Origin: Pontiella agarivorans
Lineage (GTDB): Bacteria > Verrucomicrobiota > Kiritimatiellia > Kiritimatiellales > Pontiellaceae
Assembly: GCF_034531395.1 (NCBI RefSeq)
Contig: NZ_JARVCO010000010.1
Span: forward strand, 992,001 to 1,056,000
Direction of reading: 5' to 3'
Length of the DNA stretch: 64,000 bases
The notes beneath the pieces are model-generated. The model did no database searches and was not told the DNA's origin. It was given only the letters and a program-made list of their open reading frames with translations. Below are positions 36,164-45,991 of the stretch, in pieces. Numbering within the stretch: position 1 is the first letter of the stretch; each line of letters begins with the position of its first letter. The position numbers and the translations under genes are program-made.

Positions 36164-37769
36164 TGTTGCTGTTGTTCCGATTTTTGTAAATGCAGGCGCG
36201 GCGCTGTTGCCGGCTATGGCGGCGGGAATCGCCACGTTTTTTGCCCTGCTGTTCAAGCCCCGGGCGCTGCTGAAAGCGTGTAAGGAAAAACCGCTGATTC
36301 CGCTGGGGGTTCTGCTGGTGATCGGCGGAGTTTGGGCTGCGGTAAAATTCCGGCCGTCTCATGGCGGTGCGCCTGTTGCCGCAGAAACAACCCGCTCCCC
36401 TGCACAGACCGGATCCGTGTATATCGACTGGACGGAAGTGGCGCTCCAAAGCATTAAAGCCAGAGCCCGCGGTGAACTGAAATCGGTTCAGCCCCGGCCG
36501 TCGGTTGCATTGCAAACGGCCGGTGTTGAAGAACCGGTGATGTTCCGGGGCGGCTCGGCCCGCCTCGGGGCAAGGGGGGCTGCGCCGGAGGGCGAGCTGA
36601 AACTGGTGTGGGATTATTATCCGAGCTGGGTGGATGATGACGGCTCGGTGGAAGTGGTCGATTCCGCCATGATGCTTTCGAGTCCTGCCGTTTTCGGTGA
36701 CCGGATTTATTCGGCTTCGTGTGAGCTCGATCCGCCGGACAGTTACGGCATTGTCTTTTGTGTGAATGCGGGTTCCGGTGAGACCATCTGGTCGATTGAT
36801 CAGGTGGAAGGCGAAGAGCTGATGGGTTTTTTCAGTTCGCCTGCGGTTACGGCCGATGGAAAATATGTGCTGATCGGCCAGGGCCTGCACCCCGACACCA
36901 ACTGTCGGTTGATCTGCATCGATGCGGAAAAGGGGGAGGTGCACTGGACTGTGCAGAGTGAACTGCATATTGAAAGTTCGCCGGCCATTGAAAACGGGGT
37001 GGTTTACGTCGGAGCCGGTGCCATTGAAGATCCGGCTACGCATAAACCGGTCAGCCACACCGGCTATGTGATGGCCATCCGTATTGAAGACGGTAAAGAA
37101 CTTTGGCGGCACGATGTGGCCGACCCGGAAAGTTCTCCGATTGTGAAAGACGGCGTGGTGTACATCGGCAGTGGATTTAACGGAAAAGCGGTTGTGGCCC
37201 TGCGGGTGGAGGAAGAGCTTGAGGGGCAGCCGCGCGAAATCTGGCGAACCGAAACGCCGTATCCGATTACAGGGGCGGTAACGCTGGTGGACGATATCGT
37301 CATCGTCGGCGGCGGTAACGGTGATTTTGTGTTCCGCGATCCCGATCCCGCCGGTGTGGTGATGGCTCTCGATGCGAAAACCGGAAAAGTCAGATGGTCG
37401 ACCGCGATGCCTGATGCGGTACTCGGTGCTGTGGCAGCCGGAAAATATTTGATTGCCCCTGTGGCAGCCGGTCGTGTGATGGCCCTCGATCCGTCGACGG
37501 GCAATACGGTCTGGTCAACGGCCGTCAGCGGTCAGGCTCCGGTGCTGGCCGGCGCGTCGATTGCCGGCGATGTGGTTTATGCGGTCAGTCACGATGGCTA
37601 TCTGGCCACCCTATCCCTTGAGACCGGGGAGGTGCTGGATAAAATCTACATCAACGACCGAACCCGTCCGGGGGAGCAGGGGCTTTCAATCAGTTCGCCG
37701 ATGATTCAGGACGGCCGGATTTATGTGGGCAGTGAAACCGGGGGACTTCGCTGTTATGAAGGATCGTAG
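36141..37769 (+). CDS. Membrane-anchored PQQ-like beta-propeller protein
   Basis: The product has about 542 residues; ATG 36141 is chosen, with 36147 and 36150 as alternatives. Two N-terminal transmembrane helices (about 8-35 and 44-62) are joined by a short basic loop ([12 protein letters not shown]). The rest is periplasmic: repeated blades [57 protein letters not shown] and [13 protein letters not shown], as in BamB and PQQ dehydrogenases. No PQQ-binding disulfide pair is evident, so it is more likely a scaffold or sensor than an enzyme. It overlaps the dikinase gene by 14 bases. Confidence 0.82.
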   Translation: MLMMLPGDVAVVPIFVNAGAALLPAMAAGIATFFALLFKPRALLKACKEKPLIPLGVLLVIGGVWAAVKFRPSHGGAPVAAETTRSPAQTGSVYIDWTEVALQSIKARARGELKSVQPRPSVALQTAGVEEPVMFRGGSARLGARGAAPEGELKLVWDYYPSWVDDDGSVEVVDSAMMLSSPAVFGDRIYSASCELDPPDSYGIVFCVNAGSGETIWSIDQVEGEELMGFFSSPAVTADGKYVLIGQGLHPDTNCRLICIDAEKGEVHWTVQSELHIESSPAIENGVVYVGAGAIEDPATHKPVSHTGYVMAIRIEDGKELWRHDVADPESSPIVKDGVVYIGSGFNGKAVVALRVEEELEGQPREIWRTETPYPITGAVTLVDDIVIVGGGNGDFVFRDPDPAGVVMALDAKTGKVRWSTAMPDAVLGAVAAGKYLIAPVAAGRVMALDPSTGNTVWSTAVSGQAPVLAGASIAGDVVYAVSHDGYLATLSLETGEVLDKIYINDRTRPGEQGLSISSPMIQDGRIYVGSETGGLRCYEGS

Positions 37770-40700
37770 TGCATTCGTTCTCCCGCTTTTTCAGTCCACC
37801 GATGTGGAGCAGGTCGGCGGAAAGGCGGTCAATCTGGCCAAACTGATGCAGGCCGGTCTGCCGGTTCCCGATGGTTTTGTGATCACTGCCGATGCGTTTC
37901 GTACCTCGGCCGACGGCCTCGTATCGAGCGCATTGGCTGATGAAATCCGGACCGCTCTGGCCGGTTTGAACGGGCGGCGTTTTGCGGTGCGCTCTTCAGC
38001 CACGGCCGAGGATATGGCCGGGGCCTCCATGGCCGGTCAGTATGACACCTTTTTGAATGTGCAAACGGCCGAAGAGGTCATTGCCGCTGTGGAGAAGTGC
38101 TGGAGCAGTGTGCGCTCCTCCCGCACGGAAGTTTATCTTTCGGAGTACGGCATTGATTTGAATGAAGTGGCCATGGCCGTGGTGGTGCAGCAGCAGGTTT
38201 CGGCCGAGGTTGCGGGGGTGCTTTTCACTGTTGATCCGCAGAATGGGTCGCGCGAAAACATGCTGATTGAGGCGACGTGGGGGCTGGGTGAAATGCTGGT
38301 TTCCGGCGAGGTGCAGCCCGATGTCATCTGTGTTTCCGCGGATGCTGATCGAGTGCTGTCATACGATGTTGCCGAAAAAAAATATGCGATCTATCCCGGC
38401 GGTTCGGGGATAGAAGCTGTTCCTGAAGCATTGCGGAAACAGGCCTGCCTGAAGTTTGAACAGATCGCGCGACTGCGGGAACTCGGATGCCGCGCGGAAG
38501 CGCATTTCGGCGCACCGCAGGATATTGAGTGGGCTGTGGAAGAGGGCGTCGTGCTGATGCTGCAGGCGCGGCCGATTACCACGCTGGCTGAAACGGATTG
38601 CTATAACCGGCTGCTGAAAGAAACCCGGGATTATCTTTTCCAGCGTCTGGAAAACGGCGGCGGTTTCTGGGTGCGTCATAATCTGGGGGAAACGCTGCCG
38701 CATCCGACACCGTTGAGCTGGAGCCTGATTTCGCATTTTATGTCGGGTCGCGGCGGATTTGGAACCATGCACGAACGGCTCGGTTTCTCGCCGGGTGCCG
38801 CAGTGCGGAATCGCAGTTTCCTGGACCGCATCGGCGGTGAAATTTATATGGATTGCTCGCTGATGACGGAGATGTTTTCGGACAACTATCCGTTTGCCTA
38901 TGACCCGGAGCTGCTGCGCCGTGATCCCGATGCCGCCCAGAATCCGCCAACCCTCCCGAAAGGCCGCCTGCGGGCCATCGGCGATGCGGCAAAGCTGGCG
39001 CGGAAAGCCGCTTCAAAAATTGAAACACGGACCGAAACACTCGATCGGGAGTTTGATGAGGACTATGTGCCGAAGGTGCTGGCGTGGTCGGAAAAACAGG
39101 AGGCGCTGAATCTTCCGGAGTTTGGAAATGAAGAGTTGATTCAGCTGTGGCGCGAACAGACCGAAACGGTGCTGGATGATTTCGGGGCAATGGCGTTTCT
39201 GCCGAGTATGGTTGAAGCGGTGGCGATGGAGGAACTGCGTCAGATTCTCAACGAGGAGCTCTGGAATGAAGAGCCCGACGAAGTGATTTCCACGCTTTGC
39301 GTCGGTACGGTTCCGGACCGGACGATGGCCGGAAATCTGGATCTGAAACGGCTCGATACTGAAACGTGGATTGAGCAATACGGTTTCCGCGCGCCGGCCG
39401 AATTCGACCTGGCATCGCCGCGCTGGCGCGAGCGTCCGGATGAGGTGGTGCAGCTGGCCGCACAGCTGGATGATATCGATCTGGAGCAGGTGCATCGTGA
39501 ACGCACGCAGGCGGCGGAAGAATGCATGAACCGTTTGCACCGCGAGTTGGAACCTGATGTTTTTAATAAAATAAAAACGGCTTCAGATGTGGTTCAGCGC
39601 TACCTGCGCTTTCGCGAAGACGGTAAATTCTACCTCATGCGGGCCTACAGTGTTTTGCGTTTAACCGCACTCGAATTCGGGCGTCGGCTGCAGCTGGGGG
39701 ACGATATCTTTTTCCTCCAGCCGACTGAAATTTTCCAGGCATTGGAAACCGGTTTTGTCCCGCTGGATCAGGTTGCGAAGCGTAAACTGGAATATGCCGT
39801 GGAACAGCGGATTCAGGTGCCGCATGTTATCGAGGCCGATGATATTCCACAGTTTGGAACTGCACCGGTTCGAGCCGATGGACCGACTCTGGATGCGCAT
39901 TCGGTATCGAGTGGTCTGGTTGAAGGATCTGTTGAAATTGTGCACTCTCCCGAGGCCGGACATCATTTTCCCGCGGGGGCGGTTCTGGTCTGTCCGTCGA
40001 CCGATCCTTCGTGGACTCCGCTGTTCGCAAAAGCGGGCGGTCTGGTGCTGGAACGCGGGGGAGCGCTTTCGCACGGGGCGGTGGTTGCTCGTGAAATGGG
40101 CCTGCCGGCGGTGGTGCTGGACGGTGCCACGGAATTGCTGGAGCAGGGCGAGTTGATTACGGTGGATGCCCAGCGCGGGTGTATTTACCGCGCAGGTGCG
40201 GAGCCGATTGAGCATACGGATGTTCCGCGGAGCGAAACTCCGCCGCCGGCGGGAAGCAAAGAGGCCGCCGCAAACCGGATGGGACTGGTGGCTGCGATTC
40301 TGTGGGGGGGGCTGCTGGCTCTGGTTTTCCTTCTTCCGCCGCGGCTGCTTCACGATCCGTTGTTTGGAATTCTCGATGCGCTTCTCTGGCCGCTGGTTCG
40401 CGGCGCGGGCATGGTCGGAACGGTGGCGGTGGTTGCCGGGGTGTTCGGGCTGCTTCCAATCCTTGGACAAAAACTACTGACGGACAATGATCGTCTGTTT
40501 GTGGCAAAGCGACGGTCGGGCCGCTTGCGTAAAGCCGCCGCCGGACTGCCGGCCGACAGTGAACGGCGCAAAAAAATGGAAGCGTTGGCCGCACCGGTTA
40601 CAACGCGGATTCTGAAAGCATCGATGGTGCCGCTGGCGCTGATTCTCGGTCCGATGATTCTGGTTTTCATGTGGTTTCCCGCTCGGGTGGACCCGGCGTC

Positions 40701-41292
40701 GTGGAATGCGTCTCCGGGGCGTATGGTGAGTATCGTGGCGGAAGTGGATGGCGAATGTGCGGAGCCGGTTTCGTTGGCGGTGGCGGAGCCATTGACACTT
40801 GATTCAGAGTCGGTGCAGACGCTGCCGCCGATTCGTGCAGAACTCGAAATGATCCGCGTCGGCTGGCAGCAGGGCAGTGCCATGCCGGAGCTGCCCTGGG
40901 AGGTGCAGGCGGCGGGCGAGCAGGTGCGGAAAACCATGCTGGCCAGTTTAAATGCCTATCTCAGAAACGGGGTGCCGCCGCAGAAACTCACGTGGCTGAT
41001 TCAAGTGCCGGAAACGGCGGAGGGCGCGTTCCCGGTTTCGTTGCGGATCGGTGATGTTGCTGAAACGGAGTTTAACCTCGTATTCGGGAAAAGTGTTCCG
41101 CCGGAACCCTCTGCCTGGCTGGAGGTTTCGGAGCAGGTGGTTTCTGTGACGGTGAATTATCCGCGGGCGCTGCAGAAGGCGTCTTTCTTTACTCTTCCGG
41201 GCACGAAGAAGGATCTCGGTTGGCTGGGCGTCTATCTGCTGATTTATCTTCCGGTTATGTTTGGATCGAAGTTTCTGCTGCGGGTCCCCTGA
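37756..41292 (+). CDS. Dikinase (rifampicin phosphotransferase/PEP synthase-like) fused to a DUF106/EMC3-like membrane module
   Basis: The product has 1178 residues from ATG 37756, inside the end of the preceding gene. Residues about 1-300 are the ATP-binding domain ([48 protein letters not shown]). About 305-690 is a middle domain of the rifampicin-phosphotransferase kind ([19 protein letters not shown]). About 720-820 is the swivelling phospho-His domain with His773 in [20 protein letters not shown]. The PEP/pyruvate barrel of true PEP synthase is absent. From residue 842 on there are two hydrophobic helices, a basic helix ([14 protein letters not shown]), another helix ([16 protein letters not shown]), about 170 soluble residues and a last helix ([20 protein letters not shown]). 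That tail resembles archaeal DUF106/EMC3 proteins of the Oxa1/YidC superfamily. Dikinases of this type transfer a phosphate from ATP to an acceptor, giving AMP; the acceptor here is unknown. The fusion is surprising and the membrane assignment is less certain than the kinase part. Confidence 0.82.
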   Translation: MKDRSAFVLPLFQSTDVEQVGGKAVNLAKLMQAGLPVPDGFVITADAFRTSADGLVSSALADEIRTALAGLNGRRFAVRSSATAEDMAGASMAGQYDTFLNVQTAEEVIAAVEKCWSSVRSSRTEVYLSEYGIDLNEVAMAVVVQQQVSAEVAGVLFTVDPQNGSRENMLIEATWGLGEMLVSGEVQPDVICVSADADRVLSYDVAEKKYAIYPGGSGIEAVPEALRKQACLKFEQIARLRELGCRAEAHFGAPQDIEWAVEEGVVLMLQARPITTLAETDCYNRLLKETRDYLFQRLENGGGFWVRHNLGETLPHPTPLSWSLISHFMSGRGGFGTMHERLGFSPGAAVRNRSFLDRIGGEIYMDCSLMTEMFSDNYPFAYDPELLRRDPDAAQNPPTLPKGRLRAIGDAAKLARKAASKIETRTETLDREFDEDYVPKVLAWSEKQEALNLPEFGNEELIQLWREQTETVLDDFGAMAFLPSMVEAVAMEELRQILNEELWNEEPDEVISTLCVGTVPDRTMAGNLDLKRLDTETWIEQYGFRAPAEFDLASPRWRERPDEVVQLAAQLDDIDLEQVHRERTQAAEECMNRLHRELEPDVFNKIKTASDVVQRYLRFREDGKFYLMRAYSVLRLTALEFGRRLQLGDDIFFLQPTEIFQALETGFVPLDQVAKRKLEYAVEQRIQVPHVIEADDIPQFGTAPVRADGPTLDAHSVSSGLVEGSVEIVHSPEAGHHFPAGAVLVCPSTDPSWTPLFAKAGGLVLERGGALSHGAVVAREMGLPAVVLDGATELLEQGELITVDAQRGCIYRAGAEPIEHTDVPRSETPPPAGSKEAAANRMGLVAAILWGGLLALVFLLPPRLLHDPLFGILDALLWPLVRGAGMVGTVAVVAGVFGLLPILGQKLLTDNDRLFVAKRRSGRLRKAAAGLPADSERRKKMEALAAPVTTRILKASMVPLALILGPMILVFMWFPARVDPASWNASPGRMVSIVAEVDGECAEPVSLAVAEPLTLDSESVQTLPPIRAELEMIRVGWQQGSAMPELPWEVQAAGEQVRKTMLASLNAYLRNGVPPQKLTWLIQVPETAEGAFPVSLRIGDVAETEFNLVFGKSVPPEPSAWLEVSEQVVSVTVNYPRALQKASFFTLPGTKKDLGWLGVYLLIYLPVMFGSKFLLRVP

Positions 41293-41416
41293 TTCTTCTC
41301 CTTCGGAGAGGGAAGTGGCGCAAATGTATACTCCTTCTGCGGGGCAGGACGTATTCCGGTCTGTTCATTGCTTATACCTTGGATGTTGAATTTCAACGAT
41401 TGAATGAGGTGTGGCG

Positions 41417-44398
41417 ATGAAACGTGTGTGGATGATGTGTGCGGGCCTGGTGCTGACTGCGGGTGCGGAGAATATGGATTTGCGGGGGCTGTGGACTTTT
41501 GACGACGGCACCGGAACGCAGATTACCGATGCATCGGGCAACGGTAATATCGGTTTTGCGCAGGGCGTAAAGTGGGATAAGGGCGTAAACAATGCCGGTC
41601 TGCTGTTTAATTCGGGCGGATTTGTGAATGCCGGTAACGATTCCAGCCTGAGTCCGGCGGAGGGTCTTACGGTCGAAGCCTGGGTGAAAATGTGGAATCT
41701 GCCTTACAAAAACTATCCGGAAATTATTACGAAAAAAGGGTCCTATGCATTCCGGTTTGCGCCGGGCGGTAAACTTTCGATTGAACTGATGGTCGACGGG
41801 CAGGCGGTTGAACTGACCTCCCGCCGGACTGAGTGGCCGAACAGTGTGTGGACGCATGTGGCGGCGACGTATGACGGTGAAACGCTTGCGCTGTATACCG
41901 ACGGCGTGAAAGATGCGGAAAAGAAGGTTTCGGGAAAAATCGATAAAAGCCGCTCGAGCCTGGTGATCGGTTCGACGGATGGGAAATCGCGCGTGCCCGG
42001 TCGTATGGATGAGGTCCGCGTGGCGGGTCGCGGATGGAGTGCGCAGGAAGTTTATGATTCCTATCACGAAGGTGCGTATCAGGTGGCGCGTGAGGACAGC
42101 ACATTTCCTCAGTTTTTTGAGAAGAAAAACCGGCGTGTTCCTGAGATGGCGGTTCCCGGATTTATCTGGATCGATGCCGAGGATTTTTCCGATTACGGCG
42201 GCTGGAGCATGGATACGCAGTTTGTGCCGCAGATGGGTTCCCCGTATCTGCTGGCCGCCGGTATCGGAAATCCGGTGAAGGATGCGGTGACCACATTGAC
42301 GGTGCCGGAAGCCGGAACCTACCGGATCTGGGTGCGGTCGAAAAACTGGCTGAAGGAGCATGCACCGGGGACTTTCAAGGTTGCTGTAAATGGAAAGACG
42401 CTGGAAAAAACATTCGGAGCCGAGGCGAGCGGAAAGTGGGTCTGGGAAGATGGCGGAACGGTGAAGCTGGAGAAAGGCGATGCCGCACTGGCCCTGCATG
42501 ACCTGACCGGGTTTTACGGCCGTTGCGATGCGATCGTGCTGACTTCCGATGAAAAATATACGCCGCCGGCGGAACTGCAGGCCTATAAAAACGAACGCGC
42601 CCGACTGACCGGTCAGTCGCTGGAGGCAACATTCAAAGGGGACTACGATGTGATTGTGGTTGGTGCAGGCGTGGCCGGAATCAATGCCGCTATTTCATCG
42701 GCACGAACAGGGGCAAAAACTGCGCTGATTCAGGATCGCCCAATGATCGGCGGTAACAACAGCCTGGAGCTGGGGGTGGTGGTTTCCGGACCGGCCAACC
42801 ATGGCAAACCGAATATGCGCGAGAGCGGACTGAATGAGGAAATCGGGCGGGTTCGGGCTTATAATTATCACGGAAAATGGAGCCGCGGGGCAGAGCTGGT
42901 GGCGGCGGCCGAAACCAACTTAACGATTTTTCTGAATACCCATGTCAATGAAGTGGAGATGGATGGAAGTACAATTAAGGCGGTGAAGGCGTTTAATATG
43001 GTGGATGGTTCGCGCACCCGCTATACCGCGAAACAGTTCATCGATTGCACAGGCGATGGCTGGCTGGGGTATTATGCCGGAGCTGAATATCGTCATGGGC
43101 GTGAGGCGCGGTCGGAATTCAACGAAAGTCACGCTCCGGAACAGGCCGACCATATTACGATGAGCGGCTGTCTGATGACCGGGCATACGCTGTCGTACAA
43201 CACGAAGAAGGAAAAAACGCCGCAGCCGTATTCCGGTTCGGAGTGGCTGTGGGATCTGCGCCCGAATGGAAAAAATCTGGAGGCGCGCAACGGATTTGAA
43301 GGCAGCCACACCTATGGACGCTGGTGGCATGAAAATGTAGGTGAAACGGATGACCTGTGGGATCCGGAAAATACGCGCGACGAGCTGATTGTTCTGAACC
43401 TGAGTTACTGGAACTGGATTAAGAACTATTCTTCGGTAAAGGATGAGGCGGCGAACTATCGTCTGACGATTATCCCGATCGGCAATGCCAAGCGGGAAAC
43501 GCGCCGTTTGGTGGGGGATCATATTCTGACGCAGGACGATGTGCTTTCTGCGCGGAAGTTTGAGGATGCGGTGGCCACCGGCGGCTGGTCGCTGGATGTT
43601 CACCATCCAAAGGGAATCTGGTCGGAAGAGGGGCCGTTTGATTTCAATACGCAGGCTCCGGCCAATCCGCTGCCATTCCGCATTCTGTATTCCAGAAATA
43701 TTAACAATCTGCTGTTTGCCGGGCGCCAGGTTTCGGCCACCCATGTGGCTTTGGGCAATGTGCGCGTTCAGGGCACTACGGGCGTGCTGGGTCAGGCGGT
43801 GGGCACCGCTGCGGCGATGTGTACAGCGAAGGGGATCAATCCGCGTGAATTATACCGAAGTTATATTAAGGAGCTGCAGCAACAGCTGATTAAGGATGAC
43901 CAGTATATTATCGGTCTGAAAAATGAAGATCCGGCTGATCTGGCACGTCATGCAACGGTCTCCGCTTCCAGTTTCATGGCCGGCGGTGAGCCCGGACAGG
44001 TGATCAACGGAATGAGCCGGATTGTCGGGAAAAAGAAAAACATGTGGATGTCTGATCCGGCGCAGCCGATGCCGCAGTGGCTGGAACTGGATTTTGGGCA
44101 GGCCAAAAGAATGAATGCCATTTATGTGACGCTGGATACTGATTTAAATGACAAGCGGCATGCATCCTGGGAATTTAAGGAGAGTGAACGTTTTGTGCCG
44201 GAAAGTATTCGCGAGTATTCGGTGAAGGTGCTGGTGAATGGACGCTGGCAGACGGTCGCTGAGGTGGAAGATAATTTTCAGCGTCGTCGGATTCACCGTT
44301 TCCCGTCGCTGGAGGTTTCCAAAGTCCGGATTCATGTGCAGCGGACCAACGGCGATAAATCGGCCCGGATCTTTGAGGTGCGGGCGTATAACGAATAG
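41417..44398 (+). CDS. Secreted multidomain FAD-dependent oxidoreductase with LamG and discoidin-like domains
   Basis: The product has 993 residues from ATG 41417. A signal peptide (about 1-18) precedes a LamG/concanavalin-like domain ([20 protein letters not shown], then AWVKMWNL and [17 protein letters not shown], about 22-215). Next is a carbohydrate-binding-like region (about 240-395), then an FAD_oxidored domain with the Rossmann motif [20 protein letters not shown], the flavin segment [14 protein letters not shown] and [18 protein letters not shown]-terminal F5/8-type (discoidin-like) domain follows ([20 protein letters not shown]). Related proteins are frequent in polysaccharide-degrading PVC bacteria and probably oxidise sugars or remove substituents. 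A terminator follows. Confidence 0.85.
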   Translation: MKRVWMMCAGLVLTAGAENMDLRGLWTFDDGTGTQITDASGNGNIGFAQGVKWDKGVNNAGLLFNSGGFVNAGNDSSLSPAEGLTVEAWVKMWNLPYKNYPEIITKKGSYAFRFAPGGKLSIELMVDGQAVELTSRRTEWPNSVWTHVAATYDGETLALYTDGVKDAEKKVSGKIDKSRSSLVIGSTDGKSRVPGRMDEVRVAGRGWSAQEVYDSYHEGAYQVAREDSTFPQFFEKKNRRVPEMAVPGFIWIDAEDFSDYGGWSMDTQFVPQMGSPYLLAAGIGNPVKDAVTTLTVPEAGTYRIWVRSKNWLKEHAPGTFKVAVNGKTLEKTFGAEASGKWVWEDGGTVKLEKGDAALALHDLTGFYGRCDAIVLTSDEKYTPPAELQAYKNERARLTGQSLEATFKGDYDVIVVGAGVAGINAAISSARTGAKTALIQDRPMIGGNNSLELGVVVSGPANHGKPNMRESGLNEEIGRVRAYNYHGKWSRGAELVAAAETNLTIFLNTHVNEVEMDGSTIKAVKAFNMVDGSRTRYTAKQFIDCTGDGWLGYYAGAEYRHGREARSEFNESHAPEQADHITMSGCLMTGHTLSYNTKKEKTPQPYSGSEWLWDLRPNGKNLEARNGFEGSHTYGRWWHENVGETDDLWDPENTRDELIVLNLSYWNWIKNYSSVKDEAANYRLTIIPIGNAKRETRRLVGDHILTQDDVLSARKFEDAVATGGWSLDVHHPKGIWSEEGPFDFNTQAPANPLPFRILYSRNINNLLFAGRQVSATHVALGNVRVQGTTGVLGQAVGTAAAMCTAKGINPRELYRSYIKELQQQLIKDDQYIIGLKNEDPADLARHATVSASSFMAGGEPGQVINGMSRIVGKKKNMWMSDPAQPMPQWLELDFGQAKRMNAIYVTLDTDLNDKRHASWEFKESERFVPESIREYSVKVLVNGRWQTVAEVEDNFQRRRIHRFPSLEVSKVRIHVQRTNGDKSARIFEVRAYNE

Positions 44399-44421
44399 TC
44401 ACATGATACAGAATCTGTGAG

Positions 44422-44456
44422 AAGCCTCCGCCTGTACCGGGCGGCGGCTTTTTTTT
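44422..44456 (+). terminator. Rho-independent terminator
   Basis: AAGCC-T-CCGCC pairs with GGCGG-C-GGCTT (one mismatch), then TTTTTT. It ends the FAD-oxidoreductase transcript. Confidence 0.88.
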
Positions 44457-44561
44457 CGTATACCTGAAAGGAACGATATTTTTGATCGGACAGACGATTT
44501 CTTATTGCCAGTTGCACCTTGTCTGTTTACGTTCTCAGTTCTCAGGAAACAGGAGATTCAA

Positions 44562-45893
44562 ATGAAAATACGATACCCCGCTCTCGTTCTGGCCGCTGTT
44601 GCCGGAGGTGCCATGGCGCAGAATCCGCTGGTCACCCACATGTATACGGCGGACCCGACCGCCCGCGTTTTCAATGATACGCTGTATATTTATCCTTCGA
44701 GTGATCAGGTTCCGCCGGAGGGAAGAAAGGCCAACGATTTCTGTATGCCGGGGTATCGCATGTTCCGTCTCGATGGCGGGGCGACGTGGACGGATGTCGG
44801 TCCGGTGCTGGATCAGAATGAGGTGCCGTGGGGTAAAAAAAACTCATTTGCGATGTGGGCACCGGACTGCATCGAAAAGGATGGGAAATATTATTATTAT
44901 TTTCCGGCGGCTCCGCTGGATGGTTCGGCTTTCCGCCGTATCGGGGTGGGGGTGTCCGATTCTCCGGAAGGCCCGTTTGAATGGGAGCCGCACTATATCG
45001 AGGGGGTGAAGGGGATCGATCCGGGGCTGTTCGTCGATGATGATAACAGGGCCTATCTCTATTTCGGCGGCGGACATGAACTGTTTGTGGTCCCGCTGAA
45101 AGACAACATGAAGGAAATCGCCGCGCCGCCGAAAAAGATCGAGCATCTGCCGACAGGCTATAAGGAAGCCTCTTTTATGTTTAAGCGGAACGGCATTTAC
45201 TACATGACCTTTGCGCATACCTTCCCGCAGGAGGGGTATACGATCGGTTATGCCACATCGGATTCACCGATGGGGCCGTTTGTATACGGCGGAAAAATCA
45301 TGGACAACATCGGTAACGGCACCAACCATCATTCCATCACCAAATACAAGGGACAGTGGATTCTGTTCTATCATTGGTGGGATATCAGCGGATTCAATAA
45401 ACTGCGCTCCATGCGGGCGGATTATCTGCAGTTTCATAAAGACGGCAGTATTCTGAAGGTGAAGCCGACCCTTCGGGGTATTGGTACGCCGGGGCTCGGT
45501 GAGCTGATTCAGGTTGATCGGTATAATGAAATCAACGGCTGCGAAACGGCTTTCCTTGAAAAGGACGGTTATCGCGGCTGGATGGTGACCGAAACGAAAC
45601 CGAACAGCCATGTCCGTTTTGATCGCGTAAACTTTACCGGTGCGAAAAAAATCCAGGCCCGGATCGCCTGCGGGCAGACCTTCGGGAAATTCGAAATCCG
45701 GCAGAATCATGTGTGGGGGAAACTGCTGGCGGAATTTCCGGTGCATCATACCGGCGGATGGAACCGCTGGGAAACCATCGAGGCGGAAATCAAAGAGCCG
45801 ATTGACGGGGTGCATAATCTGGTGGTGGTGTTCAAGCCGGATTGGGGCGGCACCAAGCTGGTTAATCTCGACTGGCTGAAGCTCACTGAATAG
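44562..45893 (+). CDS. Secreted glycoside hydrolase family 43 with CBM6-like domain
   Basis: The product has 443 residues from ATG 44562 with AGGAG upstream. A signal peptide (about 1-19, ending AMA) precedes a five-bladed GH43 propeller. The three catalytic acids can be placed: general base Asp31 (TADPTARVF), pKa-modulating Asp153 (KGIDPGLFVDDD) and general acid Glu202 (GYKEASFMF). The C-terminal 130 residues (FDRVNFTGAKKIQARIA, then GWNRWETIEAEI) look like a CBM6. Likely acts on arabinan, xylan or arabinogalactan side chains in the periplasm or outside; the exact substrate cannot be told. Confidence 0.9.
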   Translation: MKIRYPALVLAAVAGGAMAQNPLVTHMYTADPTARVFNDTLYIYPSSDQVPPEGRKANDFCMPGYRMFRLDGGATWTDVGPVLDQNEVPWGKKNSFAMWAPDCIEKDGKYYYYFPAAPLDGSAFRRIGVGVSDSPEGPFEWEPHYIEGVKGIDPGLFVDDDNRAYLYFGGGHELFVVPLKDNMKEIAAPPKKIEHLPTGYKEASFMFKRNGIYYMTFAHTFPQEGYTIGYATSDSPMGPFVYGGKIMDNIGNGTNHHSITKYKGQWILFYHWWDISGFNKLRSMRADYLQFHKDGSILKVKPTLRGIGTPGLGELIQVDRYNEINGCETAFLEKDGYRGWMVTETKPNSHVRFDRVNFTGAKKIQARIACGQTFGKFEIRQNHVWGKLLAEFPVHHTGGWNRWETIEAEIKEPIDGVHNLVVVFKPDWGGTKLVNLDWLKLTE

Positions 45894-45906
45894 AACATTT
45901 TCTGAC

Positions 45907-45935
45907 GGAAGCCGCGCGGGAAGGCGTCGGCTTCC
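45907..45935. terminator. Hairpin after the GH43 gene
   Basis: GGAAGCCG pairs with CGGCTTCC over a 13-base loop. There is no T-run, so it is a weak or factor-assisted terminator. Confidence 0.45.
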
Positions 45936-45960
45936 GGTCCTGCATTACCCCATTCCTGCA

Positions 45961-45988
45961 TTGTTTTCCCGCCGCTGGACGTTATGCT
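45961..45988 (+). promoter_or_regulatory. Probable promoter of the S8 peptidase gene
   Basis: TTGTTT at 45961-45966 and TATGCT at 45983-45988, spacing 16. The expected start of transcription (about 45995) coincides with the second ATG of the gene, and no ribosome site precedes it, so the message may be leaderless. Confidence 0.45.
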
Positions 45989-45991
45989 CTC

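Noticed and set aside
34358-36256. 632-codon minus-strand frame opposite the FG-GAP gene
   Set aside because: Its translation is low-complexity His/Arg/Ile-rich and lacks domains; the plus strand shows clear FG-GAP repeats and a signal peptide. Long shadow frames are expected in this GC-rich coding DNA.
35805-37112. 435-codon minus-strand frame
   Set aside because: It is opposite the FG-GAP and PQQ-type genes, with no ribosome site and a composition typical of antisense translation.
36141-37769. PQQ-dependent dehydrogenase
   Set aside because: The blades resemble PQQ propellers, but I see no vicinal disulfide or metal/PQQ ligands, and two N-terminal helices anchor it; a scaffold role is more likely.
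37756-41292. Calling this a PEP synthase or pyruvate phosphate dikinase
   Set aside because: The ATP and phospho-His domains fit, but the C-terminal PEP/pyruvate barrel is absent and replaced by membrane segments, so the substrate cannot be pyruvate by analogy.
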